NCBI RefSeq assembly: GCF_002865645.1
Contig: NW_020194563.1
Location: 702,152-766,151, forward strand
Length of the DNA stretch: 64,000 nucleotides
Direction: 5' to 3'
DNA from: Hyaloscypha bicolor E
Taxonomy: Eukaryota > Ascomycota > Leotiomycetes > Helotiales > Hyaloscyphaceae
Below are positions 21,748 to 32,600 of the stretch, one piece after another; position 1 is the stretch's first letter, and each line of letters opens with the position of its first letter. The translations under genes and the position numbers were made by a program. The notes beneath the pieces were generated by a model. The model saw only the letters and a program-made list of their open reading frames with translations. It did not search any database and was not told the origin of the DNA.

Positions 21748-21887
21748 GGATCATCCATACAGGATCATCCATACGGGGTCATCCATACAAGATCATCCAT
21801 ACAAGATCATCCATACAGGTTCATCCATACAAGATCATCCATACAAGATCATCCATACAAGATCATCCATATAGGTTCATCCATACT
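21748..21887. repeat. 14-nt tandem array, 10 units (GATCATCC motif)
   Basis: Ten contiguous 14-nt units of (G/A)(G/A)(A/G/T)TCATCCATACA. Variation is nearly confined to the first three bases and the last two, while TCATCCATA is constant. The array sits about 120 bp upstream of the CSC1-type gene start. Conservation of the core with drift outside it suggests a bound motif rather than a neutral minisatellite, by inference. Confidence 0.9.
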
Positions 21888-22009
21888 AGTCCAGACTATA
21901 GCTCGGGAATGAGTAGAACTGCACCCTGGCCTCATTCTTTTGCGAGTTTTGTGCACTTTCAAGCGGTTATCATTTTCTCGTATCCATTGTTTGCAGTTAC
22001 AAAGTAACG

Positions 22010-24543
22010 ATGACTAGTAATATCGCCGACATACTAGATAATGCTGCGGGAAAGGCTCAGAAGGCACAGGGCGAGTCCTTAAACACCTTTCTTGCATCTC
22101 TCACAACATCAGGAATTACTCTGGGATTCGGGTTCATCTCATACGTATTTCTTAAATACAGGTGCCCAGAACAGTAGTAAGCACAACTGCCTTTGGCAGA
22201 AGCATGCGGCTAACCCCCAGTTCGCAACAAACACGCCGGACGTCTAATTCGGGATGGAAACCGGCTTCGCTGTCGCCGCGGATGCTCTTCTTCCAAATGC
22301 CAGACCTCCCCTTGAGGCATGCGCCCGGTCTCGATAATTACTTCTTCGATCGTTATTTACAGACAATAACAACAATTTTCCTCCTTCTAGGGCTAACAAT
22401 ACCACCGATCCTCATTCCATTAAATGTGGTTGGCGGCAAGAACGAGGCTGGAGGAGTAAAAGGGCTCGATCGTCTGAGTTTTTCAAATGTTGGCCGCTCG
22501 CACACAGACAGGTACTGGGTTCACCTTATAATTGCTATCCTCGTAGTTGCGTTAGTTTGCCGCATACTTCAGCGCGAATTGCAAGAGTACACAAGAATCG
22601 AGAGCAGCTTCAGCGTTTCTCGCACATCATCCCTCCTTATCTCGAGCTCGATGCAACATCTCTCTTCCAAGGCCATTCAGCGACACTTTCATAAAACTGC
22701 TGGTGGTGTACGCTTTATAACGGCGAATCGGGACTACAGCACCTTACGCGCCAAAGTACGCCGACGTGATGCTTTAATTACAAAGTTAGAGATCGCCGAA
22801 ACCACTCTTATCATGAAAGCGAACTATAACCAAAAGCTCGGTCGCACGAAGGACGACAGATACAGCCACCCCATTCCGCTATGGACAAAATACCTAGATC
22901 AGAAGGACCGCCCATCAATTCGGCTCTCTATAGTTCCATGGCTGCCCCCTTTGCCATTTATTGGAGTGCGGGTCGATGCAATCCGTCATTTCCGTACGGA
23001 GTTTGCCAGATCAAACGCCGAGATTGAGTGGGACCAAGAGCACCCATACACATTCCCTCCAACTAACTCCTCCTTTGTTCATTTCAACCAGAGAATCTCA
23101 AAGCAGCTTGCGACCATAGCGCTCAAAGCACGAATCCCCCCTTCCTGGACGCTAAAACATGGTACCACTCCAAGCGACACGATATGGGCTCACGTCTCGA
23201 TCAGTTGGTGGCAGCAGTGTATTCGGACAGCTATCGTCTATATTCTGGTCACGGTGCTTATACTTGGCTTCGCAGTCCCGGTCACAGCCATTGGGTCGCT
23301 TTCTCAGATCAAATACCTCGCCAATGCGGTCTCTTGGTTACGATGGGTAGGGACTCTTCCAAACTGGCTTTTAGCGGCTATCCAAGGAGTGCTGCCTCCG
23401 TTGCTCGTGGCTGTTATTACAGCCACAGTTCCACTCGTGGTCCGCCTGCTCACAAACATAGAGGGACTTCATTCGCGCCAAGCCACTGAAAACCACATTC
23501 AAATCTACTACTTCGCCTTCCTCTTTATCCAGGGGTTTCTTACAATCTCCTTATCAGCAGGTATTACAACCATTATTGGACAATTGGCAAACACGATTCA
23601 AGCCGTTCCTGCAGTCCTCGCACAGAATTTGCCCAAGGCGTGTAATTACTTTTTTTCTTATATCATTATGAGTACCTCTACAGCGGCGGTCTCCACTCTT
23701 ATACATGCCGACCAGCTTCTCAACTTGTTCGTACTTTCCCCGGTGTTCGACAAAACAGCTAGACAGAAGTGGATGAGAGGAGAGAATATAGGCCTACGAA
23801 AATGGGGGACATTCATACCGGTCTTTACAAATATTGCATGTATAGGTGGGTTTCTCTTTAGCTATTTTCAAGGCCACTACTAATATAAGAACACTCTAGG
23901 TCTCATCTATTCAGTAATCGCTCCACTTATTCTAGTTTTTAGTGTCGTTTATTTTGGAGCGCTCTGGATACTATATCGGTCCTATCCTCCGAAACTCACG
24001 GAGTTAGATCTTGGCACCGGCGGCCTGTTTTATCCCACAGCAATACGCCAATTGTTTACCGGCATATATTTCATGGAGTTTTGCTTGGCTGGCTTATTCT
24101 TTCTTGTCCGCGACGCCGATGACAGAGCGACATGCACCGCGCAGGCAGTAATTATGGTAGTAGTTACGGCCTTAACTGCATTGTTTCATTATACTCTATA
24201 TTATAGTTATTGGATACCTTTTTTGCCTCTTCTCGATATTTTCAAGCGGAAAATTAATCCAATTAGCAGTCAAGGCAATGGCCAGCAAGATTGGAGAAGC
24301 AGAAAAGAGGTTAAAGAGCTCTCGACTCAAAAGCCAAGGATATTGCAAGCGGATCTTGTTCAAGACGAGGCTCTGAGGTCTTCTCGTCCAGTTATCTGGA
24401 TTCCGAAGGACGAGTTGGGGATTGCGGATGATGAGATCTCTCATGTAAGGAGAACCCATGATATGTGGATTAGCAATGAAAGTGCATCTCTAGATGAGCG
24501 AGGAAATCTGAAATTATGGGGTCCGCCTCCAACTAGAGGATGA
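22010..24543 (+). CDS. CSC1/OSCA-type calcium-permeable channel family protein, three exons
   Basis: join(22010..22161, 22221..23845, 23900..24543), 806 aa. Exon 1 gives an N-terminal membrane segment (GITLGFGFISYVFLKY). Exon 2 has the family block NYFFDRYLQTITTIFLLLGL with LIPLNVVGGK, then a cytosolic charged domain, then the hydrophobic segments of the DUF221/RSN1 seven-helix region. Exon 3 continues with LIYSVIAPLILVFSVVYFGA and ends in a charged tail. Introns are 59 and 54 nt with GT-AG ends, and phases fit. Known family members are hyperosmolality- or stretch-gated cation channels, or act in exocytosis-related roles in yeast. All expected regions are present, so the gene looks intact. 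Confidence 0.85.
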
Positions 24544-24811
24544 CGGATGGATGTGGGGGTGAGCAGTGAACCCAGTAGTCGAATAATTGAGTAATAAATC
24601 GATTTGAACCTGCTTCCTAAAATTATTTCCTCCTCTTCTTTTCGCGATATCGCCTTTTCCTCCACTCTAGCCCCTACGCCTGTCCGCCCCAAGACTAGAA
24701 TCCTAGGCAACTGCAACGGGGATCAGTCAACGAGCACTAGCATCGAATTTTTGCAATCATTTCAAACCGAAATCATATTTCCTGTTACTCCGTGCCTAAG
24801 CCATCGACGCT

Positions 24812-24902
24812 GAGTTAGATGTCCCCCGCTCCGGGGAGCTCAGGATACCTGCGCGTACTAGTCAGTGCTTTTGAGAGAAGCCTTAGCCGTGACATCTAAC
24901 TC
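24812..24902. repeat. 91-bp element with 12-bp perfect inverted ends
   Basis: GAGTTAGATGTC (24812-24823) and GACATCTAACTC (24891-24902) are exact complements. A GC-rich inner palindrome (GCTCCGGGGAGC) follows the left arm. It lies at the border of the AT-rich block that begins at about 24950. It could be a small MITE, or the edge of the decayed element whose body forms the AT-rich block. No target duplication was found. Confidence 0.5.
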
Positions 24903-25234
24903 TACATTTTGAGTCAATAAAGGATATCACGAATTTGACTAGTAAACTAGACCCCATTAGGCTTAGCAGATTTAGGGGTTATATATTAATATTATAATAT
25001 TATAATTCTTACTTTTAAATATTAATTACTTTATTAATTTGATATATTAAGTATTTTATATATATTACATAATAATATTATATATTACTAGTAAACTAAT
25101 ACTAATTAGTACTTATAAATTAAAGAAAATTTTAAATTAGTTTTAAAAGCATTTAATGGCCTAAAATAAATCTAGTTTATTTTATATTAAAAAGGGAAAT
25201 TACTTATTAACTTTATAAAAGTATTTAGTAACTT

Positions 25235-25448
25235 TGTGACGGCGGGATCGAGGCAATAGCCAGGGCTCAAAGATCCAAGAATCTCATGTATTGAAAATAC
25301 TAAGCTAAAGAGAAGAAGGAGAGAGAGAGGGAAGAAGGAGGGGATAAAAGGAGGGAAGTACTAGCTAAAACCACTGAAACGCCGGCTAGCTAGGTGAAAC
25401 TAGTCATGTGACAGCCACCCCCCTTTGGCCCCAGCCAGCGCCGTTACA
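25235..25448. mobile_element. solo LTR, 214 bp, target duplication AACTT
   Basis: The element starts TGTGACGGCG and ends CGCCGTTACA, giving TG...CA ends with a nearly perfect inverted terminus. The five bases on each side (25230-25234 and 25449-25453) are both AACTT. A TATA-like GGGATAAAAGG lies inside at about 25344. No internal retroelement sequence remains, so it is a solo LTR from recombination between the two LTRs. Its base composition is near normal, unlike its AT-rich surroundings. Confidence 0.85.
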
Positions 25449-25612
25449 AACTTATAAAGAAGATATTTAGTTCTTACTAATTAATAAGCGATTAGCCATT
25501 TAATTAATTAATTATTTAACTTCTATTATCTTTTAAAACTAACTTCTTTTAGTTCCAAAACTATTTTCTTAGTAATTATTCTTTTTACTTATATAATACC
25601 CGAACTTATAAG

Positions 25613-25915
25613 TGTGATGGGCACACGTGATGGCGCATGGACAGGTGTCAGATGTCGTGGATCTAGTTTCCTATTTTGGGTACAGCTTGCGATCGGAATC
25701 GTATGGATCGCATGGGATTTCCTAATTAAGTAAAGGGCTTCGCATGCCTGGCTAAGCACTAGGGAATATATAGGGAGACGCTCCTAGCTTTGGAAGGGGC
25801 ATCGATTAGTCTCTTGTTGGAATCAATTCTTGGAATCAGTTACACTTGCAAGCGTCACTCCGCAGCTTACTTACCTTGACTACTTGTGCATCACCCTGCT
25901 ATTACGTGCCTCACA
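25613..25915. mobile_element. solo LTR, 303 bp, target duplication ATAAG
   Basis: The element starts TGTGATGGGCAC and ends GTGCCTCACA. The flanking pentamers ATAAG at 25608-25612 and 25916-25920 are identical. A TATA-type AATATATAGGG lies inside at about 25764. It differs in sequence from the other two LTRs, so it belongs to another family. It also has near-normal composition inside the AT-rich block. Confidence 0.85.
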
Positions 25916-26137
25916 ATAAGGCCCTTTTTCCGAAATATATATATCTTACTTTTAAAGCTCTTTAATTACAACTTCGATTTTTTTATTAAGTCAAACCCTT
26001 TAAACTTTAGACCCTCTCGAAATTATAATATTTTACTGAGACTAGTAGAACCATATGCGATAGTATCCCGAACCAAACTCGTCGGTCCGATTTTGGTCAA
26101 AAATTGTTACACGTGACAACGGCACCTCGCTTCGGCG

Positions 26138-26252
26138 TGTTGGAACTGAGTGTACGCTGGTACACTGTAGTTTATATACCAGATGTATATATAGAGTGCT
26201 TACCCCGCGTGAGCTGAAAAATCAAGTCGTCAACCTCCAAAACATTGCAACA
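26138..26252. mobile_element. short solo LTR, 115 bp, target duplication CGGCG
   Basis: The element starts TGTTGGAACTGAG and ends CATTGCAACA. Flanking CGGCG occurs at 26133-26137 and 26253-26257. TATATATAGAG lies at about 26187. The length is within the range of very short LTRs, so it could derive from a small or terminal-repeat-in-miniature element. Confidence 0.7.
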
Positions 26253-26639
26253 CGGCGCTAGACGCTGCCCTACCAAATGTGCCCTTTGCCTCTAATGTCG
26301 CTAATATAGTTTTCCACGCTCTCTATTATTGACTCTCTACTATATATTACTTTATCTATACTAGTACTTGTTATATTAGCTTTATATTTCCGTTAATCGA
26401 GCATTTTATTATCCGCTAATTATGAGATAAGGTCCTGCTATCCTCTACGAGTTAGCCGTCTCGTAAACGAAGTTCAAAATATTATAAAGTCAGGATAAGT
26501 TATAGCAATAATAGGGAATAGGAAAAGGTACTAGCTTGAAAATTCGCGAAGATATAAGCAAGGATAAGAAGGGGAAGCCTGTTATGTGAGCTTATAGCAC
26601 GTTTAGGTAATAGTTATATCTATCTTACTAATTATGATT

Positions 26640-28874
26640 CCAAAGAAGGGCGAAGAATTTCCGAGGCTCGAGAGAGTTTAGCGGGGCAACTCGTGCAAAT
26701 TCAATATTACTAGAAGAGAATTAATAAACTTGAGATTATAGAGAGAAATTGCATGCGGGAAGAGTTACGATAATAGTTAGAATTAGCTAAAAAGCTTTAT
26801 TAGAGTTAGCAGATAATAGAGACTCTTGAAAGGATAATTACAGATTACAAATCTGCTCGCAAAATGCAAGTTATATTCGCAAAGCAGTACCAAGATTAAC
26901 GAGGGATAATAGATAAATTAGAGAAATATTACTTAATAATTACAGAATTCGAGTATAGGATCTCGGAATATAAGTCTGAGAGTAATAGGCAAGCATTAGC
27001 GGCAGAGTTATTATAATAGTAGCTTGCTATATATTTATAATAAGTAATAATAGAATTAGAAGTACTATAGTCGAGAATTACTTAATAAGAAAAGGGTAAC
27101 TTATAAAGGCCAGAAGATATTAATACCGGAGTAATGTCTTAAGGCTTCTAAGAAAGAGTTACCAAATTAGAACTCGTTAGTTAATAGCAGGCCAAAGACC
27201 TAAGGAATTCCAAAGAAGTAGCCACTATTAAGGGTAGGACCTTGGATATAATACTTGCAAAGATCAAGGAGACTAGAGAAGGAGTGGAGAAGATAAGTAT
27301 AGCCTTCTCAGGACGACTCCAGCTTGAGCCCAACTATAAAGACGGTGATTGCGAGACGATCCATTCGGATGAACTTCAATTTGAAGATATTCCTTCGGCG
27401 GAGGCGCAATTTAATGAGATTAAAGACCTGAAAAAGTCGATTGCCAAGTTCATTGCTCTCTATAGCCAGAATAACCTAGCGCATGATGAAAATGCTCGCG
27501 TGAAGATTCTCGAGTGGCAGAAGCTGGTCCCGGGCGAGCGGCTCGCTATTCACGGATGGAACAGGCGCTGGAGTCGAAACAGGGACCCCGGATCTCAAGC
27601 AAATGCTCGCAGTCGTGAGCAGACGGGCAGGAGTCTTGGAACAAGAAGGTCGGGCTGTCCATGACCTCCAAGCAGAACTGGACATGGTAAGGGCAGCCGC
27701 CGAGAGCCAACGGCAAAAGGCGGAACGTGTCGAATGGCTCGAGGGGGAGCTCGCGGAGGTGAAGAAGCAGTTGTAGCAAGAACAAGTGGCTACTAGGGAC
27801 CTCGGAGAAAGCCTGAAGACAGCGCGCGACGCCATGCAGAGAGATATAGAGCTTACAAGCGTCCTTAAAGGATAACTAGATACAGCTAAGGCAGAGAATA
27901 AAGCACTACTCCAGCAAGGGAAGGCAGCTGTTACAGAGCTTACAGCAGAGTTGGCGACGGTCAAGGCAGACGCTGAAATCTTACAGAAAGAAGCAGAACG
28001 AGTTCATGGCCTGGAGACAGAATTAAATGATTTAAGAACAGTATTGCAAGCTATAGGCAAGGCGCAAGAGGAACTGGAGAAGACGAGACAGGACCTAGGA
28101 GACTTGAGGCAACTATCAGGCTCGTATATCAAGAAACTGAAATTAGCAAAAGCCGATGCTGAAAAGAGGCTAGAAGCCTCTAAGAGTCGAGTGACAGGCC
28201 TGGAAGAAGACCTGGAAGTAGCGCGGCAATCTATTAAGGAGAGAGAAACAGAGTTAGTAGGCCTGAAGCTTGATATCAATAATAATAACGAGCGCATAAG
28301 GTTATTAAAGGCATAACAGTTTGAGACGAGCTGTCTGATATAGCTGGAGAGAGAGAAGAAGAAACTCGAGGCCGAGCAGAAGGAGATTCAAGCTGCGGTG
28401 GCCGAGGCAAAAGCCTCAAGCAGCCAGGATCTTGGGGAACTCATGCAGCAGGAAGCGCATGTCGATGCCAGTCTCTCATAGGTCGAAGAGAAAATGGTGA
28501 TAACGGGATTGGATGTTATGAGATATGCGAAGTATAAAGTACGCTTCGAAAGTTCCAAAACCGGCCGCCAGACAGGCGTTGACTATGTTCTCGTGGAAGA
28601 CCTAGGGAAGAAGTTTGAGGAATTGCGTAATCAGGTCATTTATTGTTTCGTAAACGATACCATGACAGTGGTAGAGCTCGGGAAATACAAAGACTTCCTA
28701 GCAAATCAAAAGCATCTCGCTGACCACGGGGAATTCTTCTACTGTGGCTATAATCCACCTCGGAAGAGACATCGCGGTCTGGATAATGCGGGAGAAGATT
28801 TGAAGAGTACTGCAGGACCCAGAGCACAGGGACTAGCAAGACTTCGCGCCAAGTCCAAAGAACCTCGCCGCTGA
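26640..28874 (+). pseudogene. RIP-damaged long coiled-coil protein gene
   Basis: Read in the coding frame, the region gives a long charged heptad protein (for example AEILQKEAERVHGLETELND and KLAKADAEKRLEASKSRVTG) interrupted by many stops, nearly all TAA or TAG where Gln would be expected (VKKQL*QEQ, VLKG*LDTA, SLS*VEEK). That is the CAA/CAG to TAA/TAG change of C-to-T at CpA. Stops are dense at 26640-27240, sparse after 27900, and absent in the last part (28494-28874), which ends in a basic domain (YNPPRKRHRGLDN). A frame change occurs near 27540. No domain beyond coiled coil is recognised. Confidence 0.65.
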
Positions 28875-29688
28875 TCTCGAGTTCATCGTCTTTTGTATGT
28901 GTTTCGAGGTAGGAGGGAGGATAGGCCGTAGCGATGGCGATACGACCATTAAGGGGTACTTTTTCCGTTGTATCAAGTAGAAGGTGGCCTGTTTTGTGGT
29001 TCGTGTGCTGTACTTGTTCTTTGACCGGTTATCGCGTTCGAGCTCGTGGCGAAAGAAGTCTGCGAGATGGAAGTGTTGGCTGGAATGTAATACTGTTATA
29101 AACTGGCCCCTGGCCCTCGGAGGATCGTTTATGGAGGCTGTTGTGAAGCTGATCTGACGATTAACTTGATTCAAGGGATGTGTGGCTGTCCCATCACCAT
29201 GCGCTAACCAAATTAGGTTAGGTGCCGCATGGATTTTCGGCGGGGTCGACAAGTGACAGATTTCTTGATGTAACATGATCAATTCGTCGTAAACGGCCGT
29301 TACCGTGCTGGGGCTGGGGAGGCTCCCTTCGTCTGACTGGCTGTTGATGCTCCAACAACGCATTGCGCGTTTGCCAGCGGCGTCCGATTCGACACAATGA
29401 TTCACAACTTCTTATCATGCATGCTCTTCAGCAACCAGTTGTTTGGGGCCTCAAAGCTGCCCCAAGGTGAAGTGGGAGGCTGATGAGGCTTCCCAAAGCA
29501 TTTCCTCCGCAGATTAATTCTTGTTCTGCTATGTACCACTGTCAAGTCATCTGTGTTGCTACTGTGTTCTACCCTCTACATCCTTCAATCATAGCCTTCT
29601 CACGCCGCAACCTCTAGCTACTAGCAACATTGCTTGCTTTGCTCGTTTGCTTACAATCTTTAGTCAATCATCCAACACACCTTCCAGA
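28875..29688. other. promoter side of the ZNFX1-like gene
   Basis: No gene is confidently supported. A 190-codon minus-strand frame (28833-29405) overlaps the pseudogene end and has no recognisable feature. Confidence 0.4.
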
Positions 29689-32600
29689 ATGCCGTAAGTA
29701 CTCGATGCTCTACCTTGTCTATGAGAACAACCACTGACTTCAAGACACAATAGACCAGGTCCCTGCTTCGACTTCCAACGCGGCCGTTGCCGTCGCGGCA
29801 CCTACTGTCGATTCAGCCATGACACATCAACGAGCACCGCAAGCTCACCAAGCACCACAAATCAACAGCTTCGCGAGGAGACTGAAACCGAAGCAGCCTG
29901 CCGAAAATGGACATACATGATTCCCAGACCCAACACGATTTCCTCACGTTTCGAAGCTGCTGTGGACACCAAAAAGTTCTTCCAGATGGGCTGGAATCTC
30001 ATTGAAAGCGAGGATGCGGGAACACGCCAGCACGTCATCACAAAACTCGGTGCAGAGACGGGACTTGCAATCATCAAGACCCTAACGGACATTATGGATG
30101 CCAGCCAAAAGCATGAAACCACCGTCTCGATATTTAGAAATAGAACTCTTCCTTTCTACAGGATCATCTCTCACCCCGATGTGCTATCCTCCCTAATTCT
30201 GGAAACTCCTGTTGATACCATCTACACCTTTCTCTTCGGTCCTAGCGGTCGGCGTGGTCTCAGAGTGTTCCGCTCTACAGCAGCTGCCCTAAGTAGAATG
30301 ATTTTGGGACATTCTTCAAGCGATGAGGAAGTCTCTACCGTTGCTATATCATCAAGTCTCGCAGTTCTAGACCGGCTGATCGAGATCAACCAGAGTGCCC
30401 AAGTCATCGAAGGCTTTACCGCTATTATAGAGACAATCTCTGCCTGCATTCCAGAGAATTTCATGGTACCGAATGCACAGCAGAGCCTCACTCGAATTAG
30501 ACGTCGTCTCAACATCGGCTCTTCGTTGCCTCTTGCACTAACCCAATCAACTCCGCAAAACCTCCTATCTGCAGCTTTCGAGTTGGCTCAAGACTTGCCC
30601 GGAAATCTTTCCAGCAAGGGCGCTCGACACGATAACGACCATGCGAGTATCGCCGATATCCAGATCCTCCCCACAGCGCGAGAGATCGCTTCCCCACGAC
30701 AAGAATATCTCCCATTAATCGACTCAACACAAAACCACCTGTCAGGTCTCGCCGGACTCCTGGACAGACAATTTCGGCTCCTCCGCGAAGATACAGTGGG
30801 ACAACTACGAGACGCAGTGCGCGAAGAGGTTACAAGGCTAGAACATCCCAATCGTAAGGTACCAACAACACACCAAGGTCAGCAAGGCGTTCGGAAGCTC
30901 ATCTATCACAACGTCCGCTTCTCCCGTATGAGTGTAGATCGCAGAAAAGGTCTGCAGGTTGTAGCAGAATTTGACCAACCTCCCCAAATCAATAACAAAT
31001 CCACCAAGCAGCGAGAAGAATGGTGGAAAGGAAGCAAGCTTCTGCAAGTCGATTCACTAGTCTGCTTCGTCTCTTCAAATGGCAAAATCATTTTCCTCTG
31101 CGTCTGCGATCCAATATTGCCATCCCGCGCAAGAAAGGACTCCAATGCAGACGACAAGACAAAATTAGATGATATTCCCAGCCTTTTCAGAGAAGCGAAG
31201 CGTGCGTCTGTGCTACTGAGCCTGGCTGAATATAAAACTCAAGATGTAGTTTGGATCAGCACTCATACTGCAGCTTCCAAAACTCGACAATCACTCGTTG
31301 AGTTTCCGGGGGTGCTTCTACCTTCTTTTCAGCCCACTCTGCAAGCGTTGCAGGAAATGAGCCGGAAGCTGAGCCTTCCATTCACGGAGATCGTAGCACT
31401 AGACTCGCAAGCTTCTGCTGCCGTCGTAAAACCTCCAGCATACGCGACCAAAAGAGGATTCAGTTTCAACCTTGACGTTCTCGCCGACGTACCGCTGACT
31501 CTAAAGCCCGGACAAGCATTCGACTTCACCAAGCTGGACGGAGGATCCACGCTCGACGAAGCCCAACAGTTCGCCGTCATCCAAGCTCTCAGTACAGGGC
31601 TAGCTCTCATCCAAGGCCCGCCAGGTACAGGAAAGAGTTATACCGGTGTGGCAATCATCAAGGCTTTACTCCACAACCGAAAGGCAGCCGACCTAGGTCC
31701 CATCATCTGTGTATGCTACACGAATCATGCTCTCGACCAGTTGTTAGAACATTTAGTGAAGGATGGCGTGAGGCAAGTCATCCGTGTAGGCTCACGATCC
31801 AAATCCGATTTGCTTCAAAATCTCACTCTCCATCATGTACGGGAAGGAGCCAAACCCACGAGGACAGAAAAACATGATACGTGGGAACACAATCGGGATA
31901 TTGACGAGACACTGCGAGAATTTGAAGATATATTGTCTGGGTTGAATAATCCAAAGTCTTGGACAAATATCCAAGCCCATCTCATGAGGACCCATAATCG
32001 GCATTTTAAGGAATTGTTTGGGAAGGGGGTAGATGACGAGGGGTTTCAGGAAGTGAAAGGGAAGAAGTTTAGGGTTGTAGAGAGTTGGCTCAGAGGAGCG
32101 CCAAAGAAACTCACTTCGAATCATCCTGTTGCTCAGCTCTCGGCCATTTCTCTGAGAGAGATGTCGGAGTTGGAGCGTGGTGTTCTTCACAAGCATTGGA
32201 TTGAGCAAAGGAGTGCGCAACTCACCAATGATCTCATTCATGCACTGGATTCCTACCATGGTTCCAAATCCGCGCTGGATAGATGTTACAGGGAACTGGA
32301 TCTTCGATGTCTTCGAGAAGCCCACGTTATCGGCGTGACGACGTCTGGGCTGGCAAGGAACATCGAGTTGCTCCAGCGCGTGCGAGCAAAAGTCATGCTT
32401 TGCGAAGAAGCTGGAGAAGTTCTCGAGGCACATACCCTCACTGCATTCCTACCCGGGGTTGAACATGCAATCTTGATCGGCGATCACGAACAACTCCGGC
32501 CCCAGATCAACAACTACGAGCTTCAACATGACAATCCCCGAGGCAAGAGATATTCCCTCGACATCTCGCTATTTGAGCGTCTCGTCAGGCCGCAGATGGG

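Larger units (their letters stand above)
24950..27240. other. AT-rich, RIP-type block
   Basis: Strongly AT-rich sequence with runs of TTAATTA/TATAAT words and few open frames, as left by repeat-induced point mutation (CpA to TpA) acting on old repeats. Three islands of ordinary composition within it are solo LTRs. The right side grades into a coiled-coil pseudogene. The original repeat cannot be identified by eye. Confidence 0.7.

Noticed and set aside
26138..26242. LTR ending at CCAAAACA instead of CAACA
   Set aside because: The flanks do not match (CGGCG against TTGCA); the end at 26252 gives a perfect duplication.
28833..29405. 190-codon minus-strand gene
   Set aside because: It overlaps the 3' end of the plus-strand pseudogene, has no domain and mixed composition, and is most likely a chance open frame.
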